From assembly GCF_016756775.1 (NCBI RefSeq), contig NZ_JAERMU010000005.1, forward strand, positions 1 through 64,000: 64,000 nucleotides of DNA, in the 5' to 3' direction. Of the stretch, positions 36,094 through 45,909 are shown in pieces. Origin of the DNA: Dryocola clanedunensis subsp. sulfonylureivorans. GTDB lineage: Bacteria; Pseudomonadota; Gammaproteobacteria; Enterobacterales; Enterobacteriaceae. A program made the position numbers and the translations under genes. Position 1 is the first letter of the stretch. Each line of letters opens with the position of its first letter. The notes under the pieces are model-generated. The model did no database searches and was not told where the DNA came from. It worked only from the letters and a program-made list of their open reading frames with translations.

Positions 36094-37053
36094 ATGGTAA
36101 CGACAATGCTTAAAGACTTTGATTTGAATGCCTTGCAAATATTAAGCTCGGTTATAAAATGCCGTAGCGTTACAGAAGCTGCGAATTTATTGGAAATTTC
36201 ACCATCCTCTGTTACCTACGCCATAAATAAAATAAGGAAAGCGACCGATAATCCGCTATTCTCTCGTTCTAAGAATGGTATTGTTCCAACGACAATGGCT
36301 CTGGAATTAAACAACCGCTATATTAAAGCAATGGAGCTTATCAGAGATGGGATGGCCTTCTCATCTGACCAGACCAGCACAGAGATAGAACAAAACATCA
36401 CTCTCAGCACTTATACATTTCTGGAACTTTGGTTTTCTTGTATTGCATTGAAAGAAGAGAGCATGAATCATATCTGTCTCAATTTCATAAGCAATAAATA
36501 TGAAGATAAAGAAAGAATCCTACGTATTCGTAAACATCATATCGACATTGATATTGGCAGCGTCCTTCCTTATGATCCGTCGATAATCTCGACAAAGTTA
36601 TTTTCATCCAACTATCAGGTGCTGGTAAGCAAGAACCATTCAACCATCAAAGATACCTTTACGATGGATGACTGGAACAAAAGCAAATACATACGATGGA
36701 TGAAAAGCCATGAAGAGATCTATAAGCATATCGGTAATGCAGGGAACATCGATGAGATAAAAAATATTGATTTCCATGTTACCTCTGACTCTTCACTGAA
36801 CTCGCTATTTTTATGCGCAATGTCTGATTTTCTGTTGCTCATTCCGGGGTATATGGCAGAGTTCTACATGGAGATTTTGCCGGTAAGAACATTCGATCTC
36901 CCATTTGAAAATGATTTAAGATCAGAATGTTATGCACACCACCATCGTTCAGAAAAGAACAATGCAAGAATTGCAACTTGCCTGAAATTATTGAAAAAAA
37001 TGCATTCTGAATTTGATGATACGGAACACTCTCGCAAACAATTAATAACTTGA
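36094..37053 (+). CDS. LysR-type transcriptional regulator (island paralogue 2)
   Basis: The product has 319 aa from 36094; a start at 36106 (MLKDFDLNALQ) fits the family better, but neither has a strong ribosome-binding site. The helix-turn-helix (about residues 14-70, VTEAANLLEISPSSVTYAINKIR) is clear. The effector half has the segment HHIDIDIGSVLPYDPSII, which corresponds to the motif in the other three island regulators. It is divergent from the exporter operon and 19 bp upstream of the TPR/glycosyltransferase-like gene, so it is probably co-transcribed with that gene. It is a candidate activator or silencer of the adhesin exporter. Confidence 0.88.
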   Translation: MVTTMLKDFDLNALQILSSVIKCRSVTEAANLLEISPSSVTYAINKIRKATDNPLFSRSKNGIVPTTMALELNNRYIKAMELIRDGMAFSSDQTSTEIEQNITLSTYTFLELWFSCIALKEESMNHICLNFISNKYEDKERILRIRKHHIDIDIGSVLPYDPSIISTKLFSSNYQVLVSKNHSTIKDTFTMDDWNKSKYIRWMKSHEEIYKHIGNAGNIDEIKNIDFHVTSDSSLNSLFLCAMSDFLLLIPGYMAEFYMEILPVRTFDLPFENDLRSECYAHHHRSEKNNARIATCLKLLKKMHSEFDDTEHSRKQLIT

Positions 37054-37072
37054 ACTAAGGTGAATCGTCGGG

Positions 37073-38332
37073 ATGACAACATTAAATCGAAAATATTCCC
37101 TTTCTGCGATGCAAAAAAAGATCAATGTGTTTTCTGCTGGGTTCAAAAGGGCAATGCAGCTGGCAGATTATCCTGCGGCAAAAGACTATTGTGAAAAGGT
37201 GTTAGCCATTATGCCGGACAACAGTCATGTCCTGGCTGATTATGGATTAGCCTGCATGAGAAACGGTGATTATCAGCAGTCGTATGATATTTACTTGAAT
37301 TTATATAAGAAAATCGATGTATCAGCACATCCTGGCAACTGGTTAGACGGTCTTGCTGAAGTTTGTGGCTGGTTAGGTAAAGAAGAGGAGCTGGCGTTTT
37401 TCGGCAACTTATCACTCACTCTTGCTGATGCCGGGTATCGTGATGGCCCTGTCTACCCTGCTATACAGATGTCACCACCAAAATTTGTTGCGACGCAGCA
37501 AGATAAAAATGTCATTGCATTTAGCCTCTATGGTGCGAATCCAAAATATACTGAAACGCTGGTGAAAAATGTGGAGGTTGCAAAAGACCTCTATCCAGAC
37601 TGGACGTGCCGGGTCTATTTCAATAACAGCGTACCCGATCACGTTATTGACAGGTTACGCACGCAGAATGTTCAACTTATTGATATGTCTGAAGATGAAG
37701 GAATCCCTCCCACGATGTGGCGTTTTTTAGTCATGGATGATCCTTCCATTACACGCTTCATCGTCAGGGATGCCGACTCACTGATTTCAGAAAAAGAGGC
37801 TGCAGCTGTCGCTGAATGGCTCGATTCGAATTTTTGGTTCCACCATATGCGGGATTATTTCACCCATACAGACCTGATGTTGGCGGGATTATGGGGAGGC
37901 TGTAACGGCGTATTTAAAGATGTCCGAACATTGATGCATCAGTTTATCACCGGCTATAAGGGCGCAGAACGGTTCACCGATCAGCAGTTCTTGAAAAAAG
38001 TGCTCTGGCCAACGGTCCGCAAGAGTATTTTAAACCATGACGAAACGTTTAAATTTCACAATGCCCAAAGATATCCGGCACATGCTCCGGTGCGCTGGAA
38101 GACAGCAGCATTCCATATTGGAAGCAATGCGGGCTATTTGACAATCTCTGGAGCAGTACGCTCGTTAACGAACGGCAAACAGGCAATTGATTTGACGTTT
38201 AATAATACAAGTGTGACTTACTATGCCGACGCTAATGAACAATCATGGTCGCTCAATATGCCATTTTTTCTCATCGAACTGCTCCGTAAGGATGAACTAA
38301 CTGTATCCATTAAAGATGCCAGTGATAAGTAA
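37073..38332 (+). CDS. TPR-containing putative glycosyltransferase
   Basis: The product has 419 aa with no signal peptide. About residues 20-115 form tetratricopeptide-like helices (ADYPAAKDYCEKVLAIMPDN, then YGLACMRNGDYQQSYDIYL). About 145-340 look like a GT-A type transferase domain: VIAFSLYGANPKYTETLV as a nucleotide-binding opening, FIVRDADSLIS with a DxD-like motif at 233-235, and AGLWGGCNG. The C-terminal 90 residues are unassigned. TAAGGTGA about 9 nt before the ATG supports the start. It probably forms an operon with the LysR gene ahead. Position beside giant Ser/Thr-rich adhesins suggests cytoplasmic glycosylation before export, but no acceptor or sugar can be deduced. Confidence 0.7.
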   Translation: MTTLNRKYSLSAMQKKINVFSAGFKRAMQLADYPAAKDYCEKVLAIMPDNSHVLADYGLACMRNGDYQQSYDIYLNLYKKIDVSAHPGNWLDGLAEVCGWLGKEEELAFFGNLSLTLADAGYRDGPVYPAIQMSPPKFVATQQDKNVIAFSLYGANPKYTETLVKNVEVAKDLYPDWTCRVYFNNSVPDHVIDRLRTQNVQLIDMSEDEGIPPTMWRFLVMDDPSITRFIVRDADSLISEKEAAAVAEWLDSNFWFHHMRDYFTHTDLMLAGLWGGCNGVFKDVRTLMHQFITGYKGAERFTDQQFLKKVLWPTVRKSILNHDETFKFHNAQRYPAHAPVRWKTAAFHIGSNAGYLTISGAVRSLTNGKQAIDLTFNNTSVTYYADANEQSWSLNMPFFLIELLRKDELTVSIKDASDK

Positions 38333-38369
38333 ATGAGGGCCAGGGGAATTGTACTCTTTTCGAAAAAAA

Positions 38370-38396
38370 CAAGTGGCCTACCAATGAAACCACTTG
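38370..38396 (-). terminator. Terminator between the glycosyltransferase-like gene and a LysR gene
   Basis: CAAGTGG (38370-38376) pairs with CCACTTG (38390-38396). On the minus strand it is followed by seven Ts, so it terminates the LysR gene at 38416. It can also act weakly for the plus-strand gene ending at 38332. Confidence 0.75.
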
Positions 38397-38415
38397 CCAT
38401 AATTTATTGCTGTAG

Positions 38416-39312
38416 TTAATTTTGTTGATCACAAAGGATATTAAGGATATCGGCAACCCCTTCATCGTTAGCCAGAGAACGATGATAGTGTACATAGCAA
38501 CTTAAGTTAAAATTACATGATCCCGGCATATCGTATGATTGCAAAGGAAAAATATTCTTAAGCATATTCTCAAACACTTCAGGAAGTGCAATTATCATGT
38601 TACTTTGGGCACAGCGTACTATTATGTTCATTAAGTTGCTACTTTCATACTTTATATTTCTTGTCTTTAGCAAATCAATTAGCCCTTCTTTATTATCACA
38701 CGCTTTTTCTACAATGTTATCGACTCTTGACCAATCTGCGTGTTCACATTTATGCCAGTCGTCGATGGTGAGTATATCGCCGATTTCATTATTATCTTTA
38801 CTCGCAAACACTTTCAGCTTTGAGCTAAAAAAAAACTTAGAGATGATCGCACTTTCATCCGGCAGTTGTGAACCAATATCAATGTCTACTTCCGAATTCC
38901 TAAGTTTTAAGATTCTTTCCTCATCTGATAAGCAAAGAGAGTTAAATTGAATGCGATATTTCCCGTTTTCAATGTCCCTTGCGTACAAATGTTGGCTTAA
39001 ATAAAATTCAATCAGTGAGTAAGTACTGATCACGACTTCGCGATTAAATATACTTTGTTTCTCTACACTGACATCGTAGAGATGCTTAGTCAATTTGTGA
39101 TATTTTTCTTGCAATGCGAAAGCATTTTCATCAGGAATCAGTCCCCTCCCACTACGGATAAAGAGCTTGTGACCGGTCGTTTTACGTAGTTCCTTGAGTA
39201 AATAATTAATTGATGACGACGATTTATTCACGGATTCCGCAGCACGCCGGATATTTTTATGAGTAACCAGTGCATCAATGACTTTCAATGTCTTTAAACT
39301 TATCTCATTCAT
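38416..39312 (-). CDS. LysR-type transcriptional regulator (island paralogue 3)
   Basis: The product has 298 aa. Winged helix region about residues 5-62 (IRRAAESVNKSSSSINYLLKELR). The effector half contains SEVDIDIGSQLPDESAII followed by FFSSKLKVFASKDN, matching the same positions in the regulators at 36.1 and 39.4 kb. AAGGTG 6 nt before the ATG supports the start. It lies 63 bp downstream of the next regulator gene on the same strand, so the two are probably co-transcribed. Target genes are unknown; location suggests the adhesin island. Confidence 0.88.
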   Translation of the reverse strand: MNEISLKTLKVIDALVTHKNIRRAAESVNKSSSSINYLLKELRKTTGHKLFIRSGRGLIPDENAFALQEKYHKLTKHLYDVSVEKQSIFNREVVISTYSLIEFYLSQHLYARDIENGKYRIQFNSLCLSDEERILKLRNSEVDIDIGSQLPDESAIISKFFFSSKLKVFASKDNNEIGDILTIDDWHKCEHADWSRVDNIVEKACDNKEGLIDLLKTRNIKYESSNLMNIIVRCAQSNMIIALPEVFENMLKNIFPLQSYDMPGSCNFNLSCYVHYHRSLANDEGVADILNILCDQQN

Positions 39313-39375
39313 TTAAAACACCTTGTCCTTATCTGGTGCAATACACAGCGATATGATCAATATTTGAAAAATTTG

Positions 39376-40317
39376 TTATGAAGTAATCTCTCCCTTAGGA
39401 GAAGCAGGAAATGTATAACGCGTGGCATCATCACTCCCATTAAATATATGTCCAAAGGATTCGATCACTCCCTCTTCTTCAAATAACTCGCTATTGCAGT
39501 GCAAATAACAATCATAAAAAATCTCTAACTTATCCGGTAACGGATAAGCCACCACCGGGAAAAAACTCTTTAATTTTTCCACAAAAAAGTCGGGGATTAG
39601 CATGACGGAGTCGCTGTAGGCACAGAACGCTATCAAATTCAGCGAATTTGCAGAGGTCAGAGAAGCATTTCCTTTTTCGAGATATTCTTTTGTTTGTATC
39701 GATGACTCGATATTGTTGCAAAAGTAATCCATTGTATCAGCCGACATTAACAGATTTTCTTTTATATTCCAAAGACTTCTCGCGTGCTCATCTGACATGT
39801 TTCTATTGTTCACACTGGCCAGCAGTGAAACTTTCGATGAGAACATCTTAATTTTCATGATATTGCTATCTTCTGGCAGTCTTGTGCCAATATCAATATC
39901 GACACTTTTATTTTTCAAGCTATAAATCCTTTCCTCACTACTCTTAGACTGCGGAAGATAGATAGTCTTGCATTTATTTTTTTTATTGTTCGAACTTAAT
40001 GACTGCATTAGCTCTATCAGAGCATTACTTCTTATCGTCAGTTGCGTTCTGGGTTGATCTGTTACTTCACTTTCGCTCGGCGTTTCTTCCTTGAGCATGC
40101 TCATATATCTTGCACTGAGATCTCTTGCAATCGAATCCGGAATCATCCCTTTTTTGGTACGAATAAAAAGATGAGATCCTACCACTCCTCTTATTTTGTT
40201 GATTGCGTAACTCACTGTCGCAGGTGAAACCTCCAGTACCTCGGCAGTTTTAATCACGCTGCGATACTGGACTAATGTATGAACAATTCTGAGATGCTTA
40301 AGGTCAATAGTTTCCAT
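39376..40317 (-). CDS. LysR-type transcriptional regulator (island paralogue 4)
   Basis: The product has 313 aa. The helix-turn-helix is about residues 5-65 (VIKTAEVLEVSPATVSYAINKIR), very similar to paralogue 2. The effector half shows KSVDIDIGTRLPEDSNIMKIKMFSSKVSLLAS, again the clade motif. AAGGGAAT lies about 12 nt before the ATG. It is the first of two tandem regulator genes at the right border of the island, with a 1-kb AT-rich gap upstream. Confidence 0.88.
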   Translation of the reverse strand: METIDLKHLRIVHTLVQYRSVIKTAEVLEVSPATVSYAINKIRGVVGSHLFIRTKKGMIPDSIARDLSARYMSMLKEETPSESEVTDQPRTQLTIRSNALIELMQSLSSNNKKNKCKTIYLPQSKSSEERIYSLKNKSVDIDIGTRLPEDSNIMKIKMFSSKVSLLASVNNRNMSDEHARSLWNIKENLLMSADTMDYFCNNIESSIQTKEYLEKGNASLTSANSLNLIAFCAYSDSVMLIPDFFVEKLKSFFPVVAYPLPDKLEIFYDCYLHCNSELFEEEGVIESFGHIFNGSDDATRYTFPASPKGEITS

Positions 40318-41333
40318 TATGTATATATTCCCTTGCAGTTACCGCACTCGGTTTTCGGGTAAAAAAAACCCACACATAGCGGTGATGGTGGTTATATCTT
40401 TCGATATTCACCGCAAAAGCAGCATTTCGTAGCCAGTCCTACCCCTTTCTTAGCCGCAACCCATCCGAATATACATTTTAAATTAGTATAAAAAGTGGGT
40501 GATTAAAAATGATTATTTGTGAATAACTTGTAGCACCACCTTAACAAAATCCAGAAGACAATGTAACACTATGTTTTTAATATAAAATTACATGAAATCT
40601 GTTTTTTAATAAAATATATTTTATTTATAATTAATCTTAAAAATTCGATCAATAAAGGAGCAATTTTTAATATTTAAAATAAATAAACGGGAAATTGAAT
40701 CAATATAAACACACGTCAATTCATTGATATTTAGAACAAATATTCAGTTATTGCTATTGATATCAACAATGGGTATAGGCCCTAAGTAAAATTCCATTTT
40801 TCCACCAGAGCTTTGATGTTTAAATTTAAATTAATAAAATTAATAATACAGCAACCTTAATTTTTTAAAACGTTAAAATCACTGATGAAAAACATGACTA
40901 AAGTCAGTTTTTTAGAATTTTGATCTGCACAAAGGAGCTCCTGGAGGATTCCCCACGATTTATCGTAGGTTTACGAAAAGAGTCTTCGATTGGCGAGCAT
41001 CTGAATGGACGAAACATAAAATTAACATATCAACAACAACCTGGGCGGAATCCTTCTTGTTGAACAGAGCGTAAGGCAAGCAGTGAATGAGGTGTATTGA
41101 GGGCGCTGAATAGGGGAATGGAGAGTGAGACTTTCTAACCAACAACGCTATCATGAGCAAATAAACTCGAAAGCCGTTTCTTCATTTGAGGCGTACTAAT
41201 TTAACAGCATCATTTAAGCATCATTCAAAAGTCGGAGAGGCCTGCCGGGGTGACACATATCCGTAATCATTAATAAGGACCTGGGAGCATTATAACGTCT
41301 GACCCAGGCCCTGAGGCTGCTCTTCATTAAGAG
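40318..41333. other. Long AT-rich intergenic region at the right border of the island
   Basis: This stretch is 1016 bp. The left 600 bp is extremely AT-rich and presumably carries the promoter of the tandem regulators. A weak CCTGGG/CCCAGG inverted repeat near 41282-41310 may terminate the symporter gene. No gene, tRNA or insertion-sequence end was found. Confidence 0.55.
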
Positions 41334-42818
41334 CTACCTGGTCACAGAAGAAACCTCATCCAGCCCTTTAGATCCCGCCTCCTTTCCTTCGTGACGATCG
41401 TACCAGTAATCTGCATTTTTTATATCCAGATTAGCCGGATCGAACACTGGGTCAATGCCTTCCGCACTCTGCTTTTCATAGTCCTTCAGGCAGGTAAAAG
41501 CGGTTTTGCGTAACAACACGATGGCAATGATGTTGAGCCAGGCCATCATGCCCACGCCCATGTCCCCCAGTCCCCATGCAAGATCTGCCGTTCGAACCGT
41601 TCCGTATACCGTCGCGCCCATGAGGCAAAGCTTGAGTAGAAACGTCAGCCAGGGGCGATTGATCTTCCGGTTGATGAAGGCAATGTTGGTTTCCGCAATG
41701 TAGTAATAAGCAATGATGGTCGTGAAGGCGAAGAAGAAGAGCGCAATGGCAACAAAGGCGTTACCAAACCCAGGCATCATGCTTTCCATTGCCGTCTGAA
41801 CATAGCCAGGCCCTGCTGCCACCCCCGCAATCCCCGTATAAATAGCCTCACCTTCGACGCCCTGGACATTATAAAGTCCTGTTATCAGCAGCATAAATCC
41901 AGTGGCCGAGCAGACAAAAAGAGTATCGATATACACCGAAAACGCCTGGACCAGTCCCTGTTTAGCCGGATGGCTTACCGCGGCGGCTGATGAGGCATGC
42001 GGTGCTGTCCCCTGAGCCGCTTCGTTGGAATAGACCCCTCTTTTAACCCCCCACATAATGGCCTGTCCCAGAATGGCGCCAAACCCTGCTTCAAGACCAA
42101 AAGCACTTTTCCAGATCAGGAGAATAACGCCGGGGAGTTTATCAATATTTATAGCAATAATAACGCAGGCAACAATAATATAGCCAAGCGCCATAAATGG
42201 AACGACCATGCTGGTGAAGCTGGCTATTCTGCGTATGCCACCAAAAATAATAAATCCGAGCAGCAATGCTAACAGCGCAGCGGTGACATTGGGGCTGATA
42301 CCAAAGGCAGTATTGAGTGCTGCACCGACAGAATTAGCCTGCACGCCCGGTAAAAGGATACCGCAGGAAAAAATAGTAACGACTGCAAATATCCATGCAT
42401 ACCATTTCATACCCAGCCCTTTTTCTATATAAAAGGCGGGGCCCCCACGATATTCACCATTGATTTTTTCTTTATAAACCTGCCCAAGCGTGGATTCAGC
42501 GAAAGCCGAACTGGCGCCAAAAAAAGCGACGATCCACATCCAGAATAATGCCCCTGGCCCACCAAAAGTAATGGCTGTTGCGACACCAGCAATGTTTCCC
42601 GTCCCCACCCGACCCGCCAGAGTCATGGTCAAAGCCTGAAATGAGGAGACACCAGCATCAGTAGCTTTCCCTTGAAAAATAAGACGAATCATACTTCTGA
42701 TGTGGCGCAACTGGAGGAACCGACTGCGTAACGTGAAGTAAAGTCCGACAGCCAGACATAAAAAGATGAGCGCCGGACTCCATATCACACCGTTTATTGC
42801 ACTAATTAATTCATTCAT
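41334..42818 (-). CDS. Alanine/glycine:cation symporter (AGCS) family transporter
   Basis: The product has 494 aa, about 11 membrane helices. Family signatures include TLAGRVGTGNIAGVATAITFGGPGA, the FAESTLGQVYKE segment and GVYSNEAAQGTAPHASSAA. These sodium- or proton-coupled carriers import small neutral amino acids such as alanine and glycine; the substrate here is not decided by sequence. The hydrophilic C-terminus of about 60 residues is longer than in some relatives. The gene is alone and divergent, across 783 bp, from the formamidase-family gene. Confidence 0.92.
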   Translation of the reverse strand: MNELISAINGVIWSPALIFLCLAVGLYFTLRSRFLQLRHIRSMIRLIFQGKATDAGVSSFQALTMTLAGRVGTGNIAGVATAITFGGPGALFWMWIVAFFGASSAFAESTLGQVYKEKINGEYRGGPAFYIEKGLGMKWYAWIFAVVTIFSCGILLPGVQANSVGAALNTAFGISPNVTAALLALLLGFIIFGGIRRIASFTSMVVPFMALGYIIVACVIIAINIDKLPGVILLIWKSAFGLEAGFGAILGQAIMWGVKRGVYSNEAAQGTAPHASSAAAVSHPAKQGLVQAFSVYIDTLFVCSATGFMLLITGLYNVQGVEGEAIYTGIAGVAAGPGYVQTAMESMMPGFGNAFVAIALFFFAFTTIIAYYYIAETNIAFINRKINRPWLTFLLKLCLMGATVYGTVRTADLAWGLGDMGVGMMAWLNIIAIVLLRKTAFTCLKDYEKQSAEGIDPVFDPANLDIKNADYWYDRHEGKEAGSKGLDEVSSVTR

Positions 42819-43601
42819 CTATGACCCCTTATCTATGCCGGAGCAAATTAATTTCAGAGAACATTAATCCCCGGGGTTTATTTTTCGGTTCAATTATTCA
42901 CTGAATGAATCTGGAACATAGAGAATTCATGTTGCTGAGCCAAACTAATTCTGTCTTACATCTATTAAGTTGTGACACACCGCACGATTAATTGTCCGAA
43001 TAGCGAAAAACAGCCTGAATATTAAATTTTTCGTGATAAGTAGCATAATTTGAATGTCGTCACTTTTATTAAAAATAAACAAAAAGCAATCGAAACAATA
43101 AATTTGTACTTTTAAATAATACTAACCAGCCTATTAATTAATACGAAAAGAGATGGTTTTAGCGGAATTTCTCGCCAAACTGACAATGGTCAGAGCCCCC
43201 TGAACAAGCACGGGATCGCCCACAGTTAGGTGCTGCCGGTGCAACCGGATAGCGCATAGCTCGTTCAGCTTTCTACCCAAATCAGAAGCTCCACAAAACC
43301 TTTACAGGGACACTGTGCTCATCTTACGACAAGTTGAGGGTGGACTATTTGGGTTGCAGATTGAGTCATGTTGCTCTGCATATTCTTCAGACCGATATTT
43401 CGTCCATATTTCGTTCTCAATTCCTGCGATCCCTCTGTCGCGCTTAAGTTTAGAAAATTAAAAAACCAAATTAAACAATCCGGTTGTATCGCCGCACGAA
43501 CGCATTTGCTTTTGATTGGGGTAACCGTAAGATTAATGGCTCACTCCTTTTTCAAAAAGGAGAAGTAAAAGAAACAACAATAACAGCAGACAGGGAAAAT
43601 A
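42819..43601. other. Intergenic region between the symporter and the amidase operon
   Basis: This 783 bp divergent spacer should contain promoters for both directions. No operator-like repeat, riboswitch or coding sequence could be recognised. The plus-strand frame at 43368-43568 lacks support. Confidence 0.5.
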
Positions 43602-44516
43602 ATGATAAGAATAAGCAACGAACAGGTTATCTACGCTATGTCCCGGGATAACCAACCCGTAGCAACGGTAAAAAGTGGAAATGAGGTCGTATTTGAAACC
43701 TGCGACTGTTTTTCCGACCAAATCACCGCCGAAGACACCGTGTTTCAGGCACTCGACTGGCAGCGTATTAATCCTGCCACCGGCCCGGTCTTCGTTGAGG
43801 ATGCACAGCCAGGTGACGTGCTGCGCGTGACTATCAAGCAGATCAGCTTTACCCGCGAGCACGCCGTCATGGTCACCGCCCCGGGCCTTGGCGTAATTGG
43901 CGATGAGCTACACGCTCCGCAGGTTTCGATTATTCCCGTCGCCAATGGCAAAGCACGACTGACTGGTGGCATTGAGGTGCCCCTGCGGCCAATGATCGGC
44001 GTTATCGGCGTTGCGCCTGCTGGTGAGCCCATTTCCTGTGGAACACCAGATAGCCACGGCGGCAACATGGATTGCAAAGAAATTGTTGCTGGCAGCACCC
44101 TCTGGCTGCCGGTGAATGTACCCGGCGCGTTGTTTGCCCTTGGGGACCTTCACGCAGCGATGGGAGATGGCGAAGTCTCAGTTTGCGGACTGGAAATCCC
44201 CGGCGAGGTCACCGTAAAACTAGAGGTCGTTAAAAACCGCACTTTACCGCTGCCAATGCTGGAAAATGACCACACGCTGTTCACGCTGGCTTCCGCCCTG
44301 ACGCTGGACGACGCCGCAGCGATGGCAACCCGCAACATGGCACATTTTATTGCGGACAATTCAGACCTGTCGCTTGCAGAAGCGATTAGCGTCATGAGTA
44401 TTACCGGCGACCTGCAGATTTGCCAGGTCGTTGACCCGCTTAAAACCTGCCGTTTCGCCTTACCTAAAACCGTTGCCGTCCAGCTCGGGTTGTCCGTAGC
44501 CGGGGTGGAAGAATGA
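43602..44516 (+). CDS. Acetamidase/formamidase (FmdA/AmdA) family protein
   Basis: The product has 304 aa, short-type FmdA/AmdA. Diagnostic segments are PGDVLRVTI, PMIGVIGVAP, TPDSHGGNMDCKEI and FALGDLHAAMGDGEVSVCGLE. Members hydrolyse short amides (formamide, acetamide) to the acid and ammonia; the precise amide is unknown. AGGGAAAATA directly before the ATG supports the start. Its stop overlaps the start of the APC permease by 4 bp, implying that the permease brings in the amide or a related nitrogen compound. It is cytoplasmic (no signal peptide). Confidence 0.92.
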   Translation: MIRISNEQVIYAMSRDNQPVATVKSGNEVVFETCDCFSDQITAEDTVFQALDWQRINPATGPVFVEDAQPGDVLRVTIKQISFTREHAVMVTAPGLGVIGDELHAPQVSIIPVANGKARLTGGIEVPLRPMIGVIGVAPAGEPISCGTPDSHGGNMDCKEIVAGSTLWLPVNVPGALFALGDLHAAMGDGEVSVCGLEIPGEVTVKLEVVKNRTLPLPMLENDHTLFTLASALTLDDAAAMATRNMAHFIADNSDLSLAEAISVMSITGDLQICQVVDPLKTCRFALPKTVAVQLGLSVAGVEE

Positions 44517-45856
44517 GCGTAGAACAATTTGGCTATAAGCAAGAGCTGCACCGGGTGCTGACTTTTAAGGATCTGCTCATTTATGGCATGATTTTTATGG
44601 TGCCTATCGCTCCCTTTGGCGTCTTCGGTTACGTCTGGGACGGTGCTAAAGGAATGGTCGCCCTCGCCTATCTCATCGGTATGGTGGCCATGTTTTTTAC
44701 CGCCATGAGCTACTGGTCGATGTCACGGGCCTTTCCGGTTTCCGGCTCCGTGTATGCCTACGCCCAGCGTGGTATTCATCCGATGGTCGGCTTTTTCGCC
44801 GGCTGGCTGATCCTGCTCGATTATATTCTTGTCCCCTCCCTGCTTTATATCGTCAGCGCTGCGGCCCTGGCGCCTATGGTTCCCGGCGTACCGACCTGGG
44901 TATGGATTGTGGGCTTTATCGCGATTAATAGCCTCATCAACCTGCGAGGGATAACGTTTACCGCTAAAGCCAACAACACGATTCTGGTAGCCGAAATTAT
45001 CGTGCTGGCAGTGTTCGTAGTACTGGGTCTGATCGCCCTTTATTCCGGCGCAGGTGCAGGACATTTAACGCTGGACCCGCTCTATAATCCGCAGAAGTTC
45101 AGTCTGCCGCTGGTCATGGGCGCGGTGTCCATTGCCGTGCTCTCTTTCCTCGGATTTGACGGTATTTCTACGCTGTCAGAAGAGACAAAGGATGGTGCGG
45201 ATACGGTTGGCAAAGCCTCTCTTGTCGCACTGATTCTTGTCGGCTCACTGTTTATTCTCCAGACATGGATTGCCGCAGACCTGTCGCAAGGCATGACATT
45301 CTCAAGCCTGGATACCGCCTTCTACGATGCGGCTAACACCGCCGGAGGGCAGTGGCTCAAATATGTCACTATGTGGTCGACCGTCATCTCCTGGGGGATT
45401 GCAAATGCACTGGTCGCTCAGGCTGCCGTGTCACGCATCCTGTTTGCCATGGCCCGTGATAAACAGCTGCCGGCGCTGCTGGCCAAAGTTCATCCACGCC
45501 TGAAAACACCCTATGTCAGTACGCTGTTTGTTGCGGTCATCTCGCTGGCCTCTGGCCTGTGGTTTAACGGGGATATTGATAACCTGAGCCGTCTGGTCAA
45601 CTTTGGTGCCCTGATGGGCTTTCTGGTGCTGCATGTGGCGGTCATCAATCACTACGTTATTCTTCAGAAATCACGTAACCTGGTGATGCATCTCCTCTTT
45701 CCACTGATTGGTTTTTGTATTATCGGCTTTGTGATTTACGAAATGGACGCCGAGGCAAAAATCCTCGGCATCAGCTGGTTGGGCATAGGGATTGTTTATT
45801 ATCTCGTGATGCGGCTGCTGTTTAAGCGTAACGTTGTTCTCAACCTGGAAAGTTAA
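44513..45856 (+). CDS. APC-family amino acid/amine permease
   Basis: The product has 447 aa with 12 predicted helices. An N-terminal IYGMIFMVPIAPFGVFG region and FLGFDGISTLSEETKD in the central helices are typical of the amino acid-polyamine-organocation superfamily. The start overlaps the amidase stop (ATGA) and is preceded by GGTGGAAG, so the two are one transcription unit. Its substrate probably feeds the amidase; this is inferred from coupling alone. Confidence 0.92.
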   Translation: MSVEQFGYKQELHRVLTFKDLLIYGMIFMVPIAPFGVFGYVWDGAKGMVALAYLIGMVAMFFTAMSYWSMSRAFPVSGSVYAYAQRGIHPMVGFFAGWLILLDYILVPSLLYIVSAAALAPMVPGVPTWVWIVGFIAINSLINLRGITFTAKANNTILVAEIIVLAVFVVLGLIALYSGAGAGHLTLDPLYNPQKFSLPLVMGAVSIAVLSFLGFDGISTLSEETKDGADTVGKASLVALILVGSLFILQTWIAADLSQGMTFSSLDTAFYDAANTAGGQWLKYVTMWSTVISWGIANALVAQAAVSRILFAMARDKQLPALLAKVHPRLKTPYVSTLFVAVISLASGLWFNGDIDNLSRLVNFGALMGFLVLHVAVINHYVILQKSRNLVMHLLFPLIGFCIIGFVIYEMDAEAKILGISWLGIGIVYYLVMRLLFKRNVVLNLES

Positions 45857-45862
45857 CTCCGT

Positions 45863-45889
45863 GCCCCAGGCGTCGTGAGCTCCTGGGGC
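45863..45889. promoter_or_regulatory. GC-rich hairpin between permease and potassium channel genes
   Basis: GCCCCAGG (45863-45870) pairs with CCTGGGGC (45882-45889). There is no T tract directly after it (CGTGCAAAAAT), so it may be a weak terminator, an attenuator or an mRNA-processing structure. Confidence 0.4.
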
Positions 45890-45909
45890 CGTGCAAAAAT
45901 AGGGATGTT

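Noticed and set aside
40960-41160. 66-codon frame in the right border gap, possibly an insertion-sequence remnant
   Set aside because: No transposase motif, no terminal inverted repeats and no target duplication could be seen.
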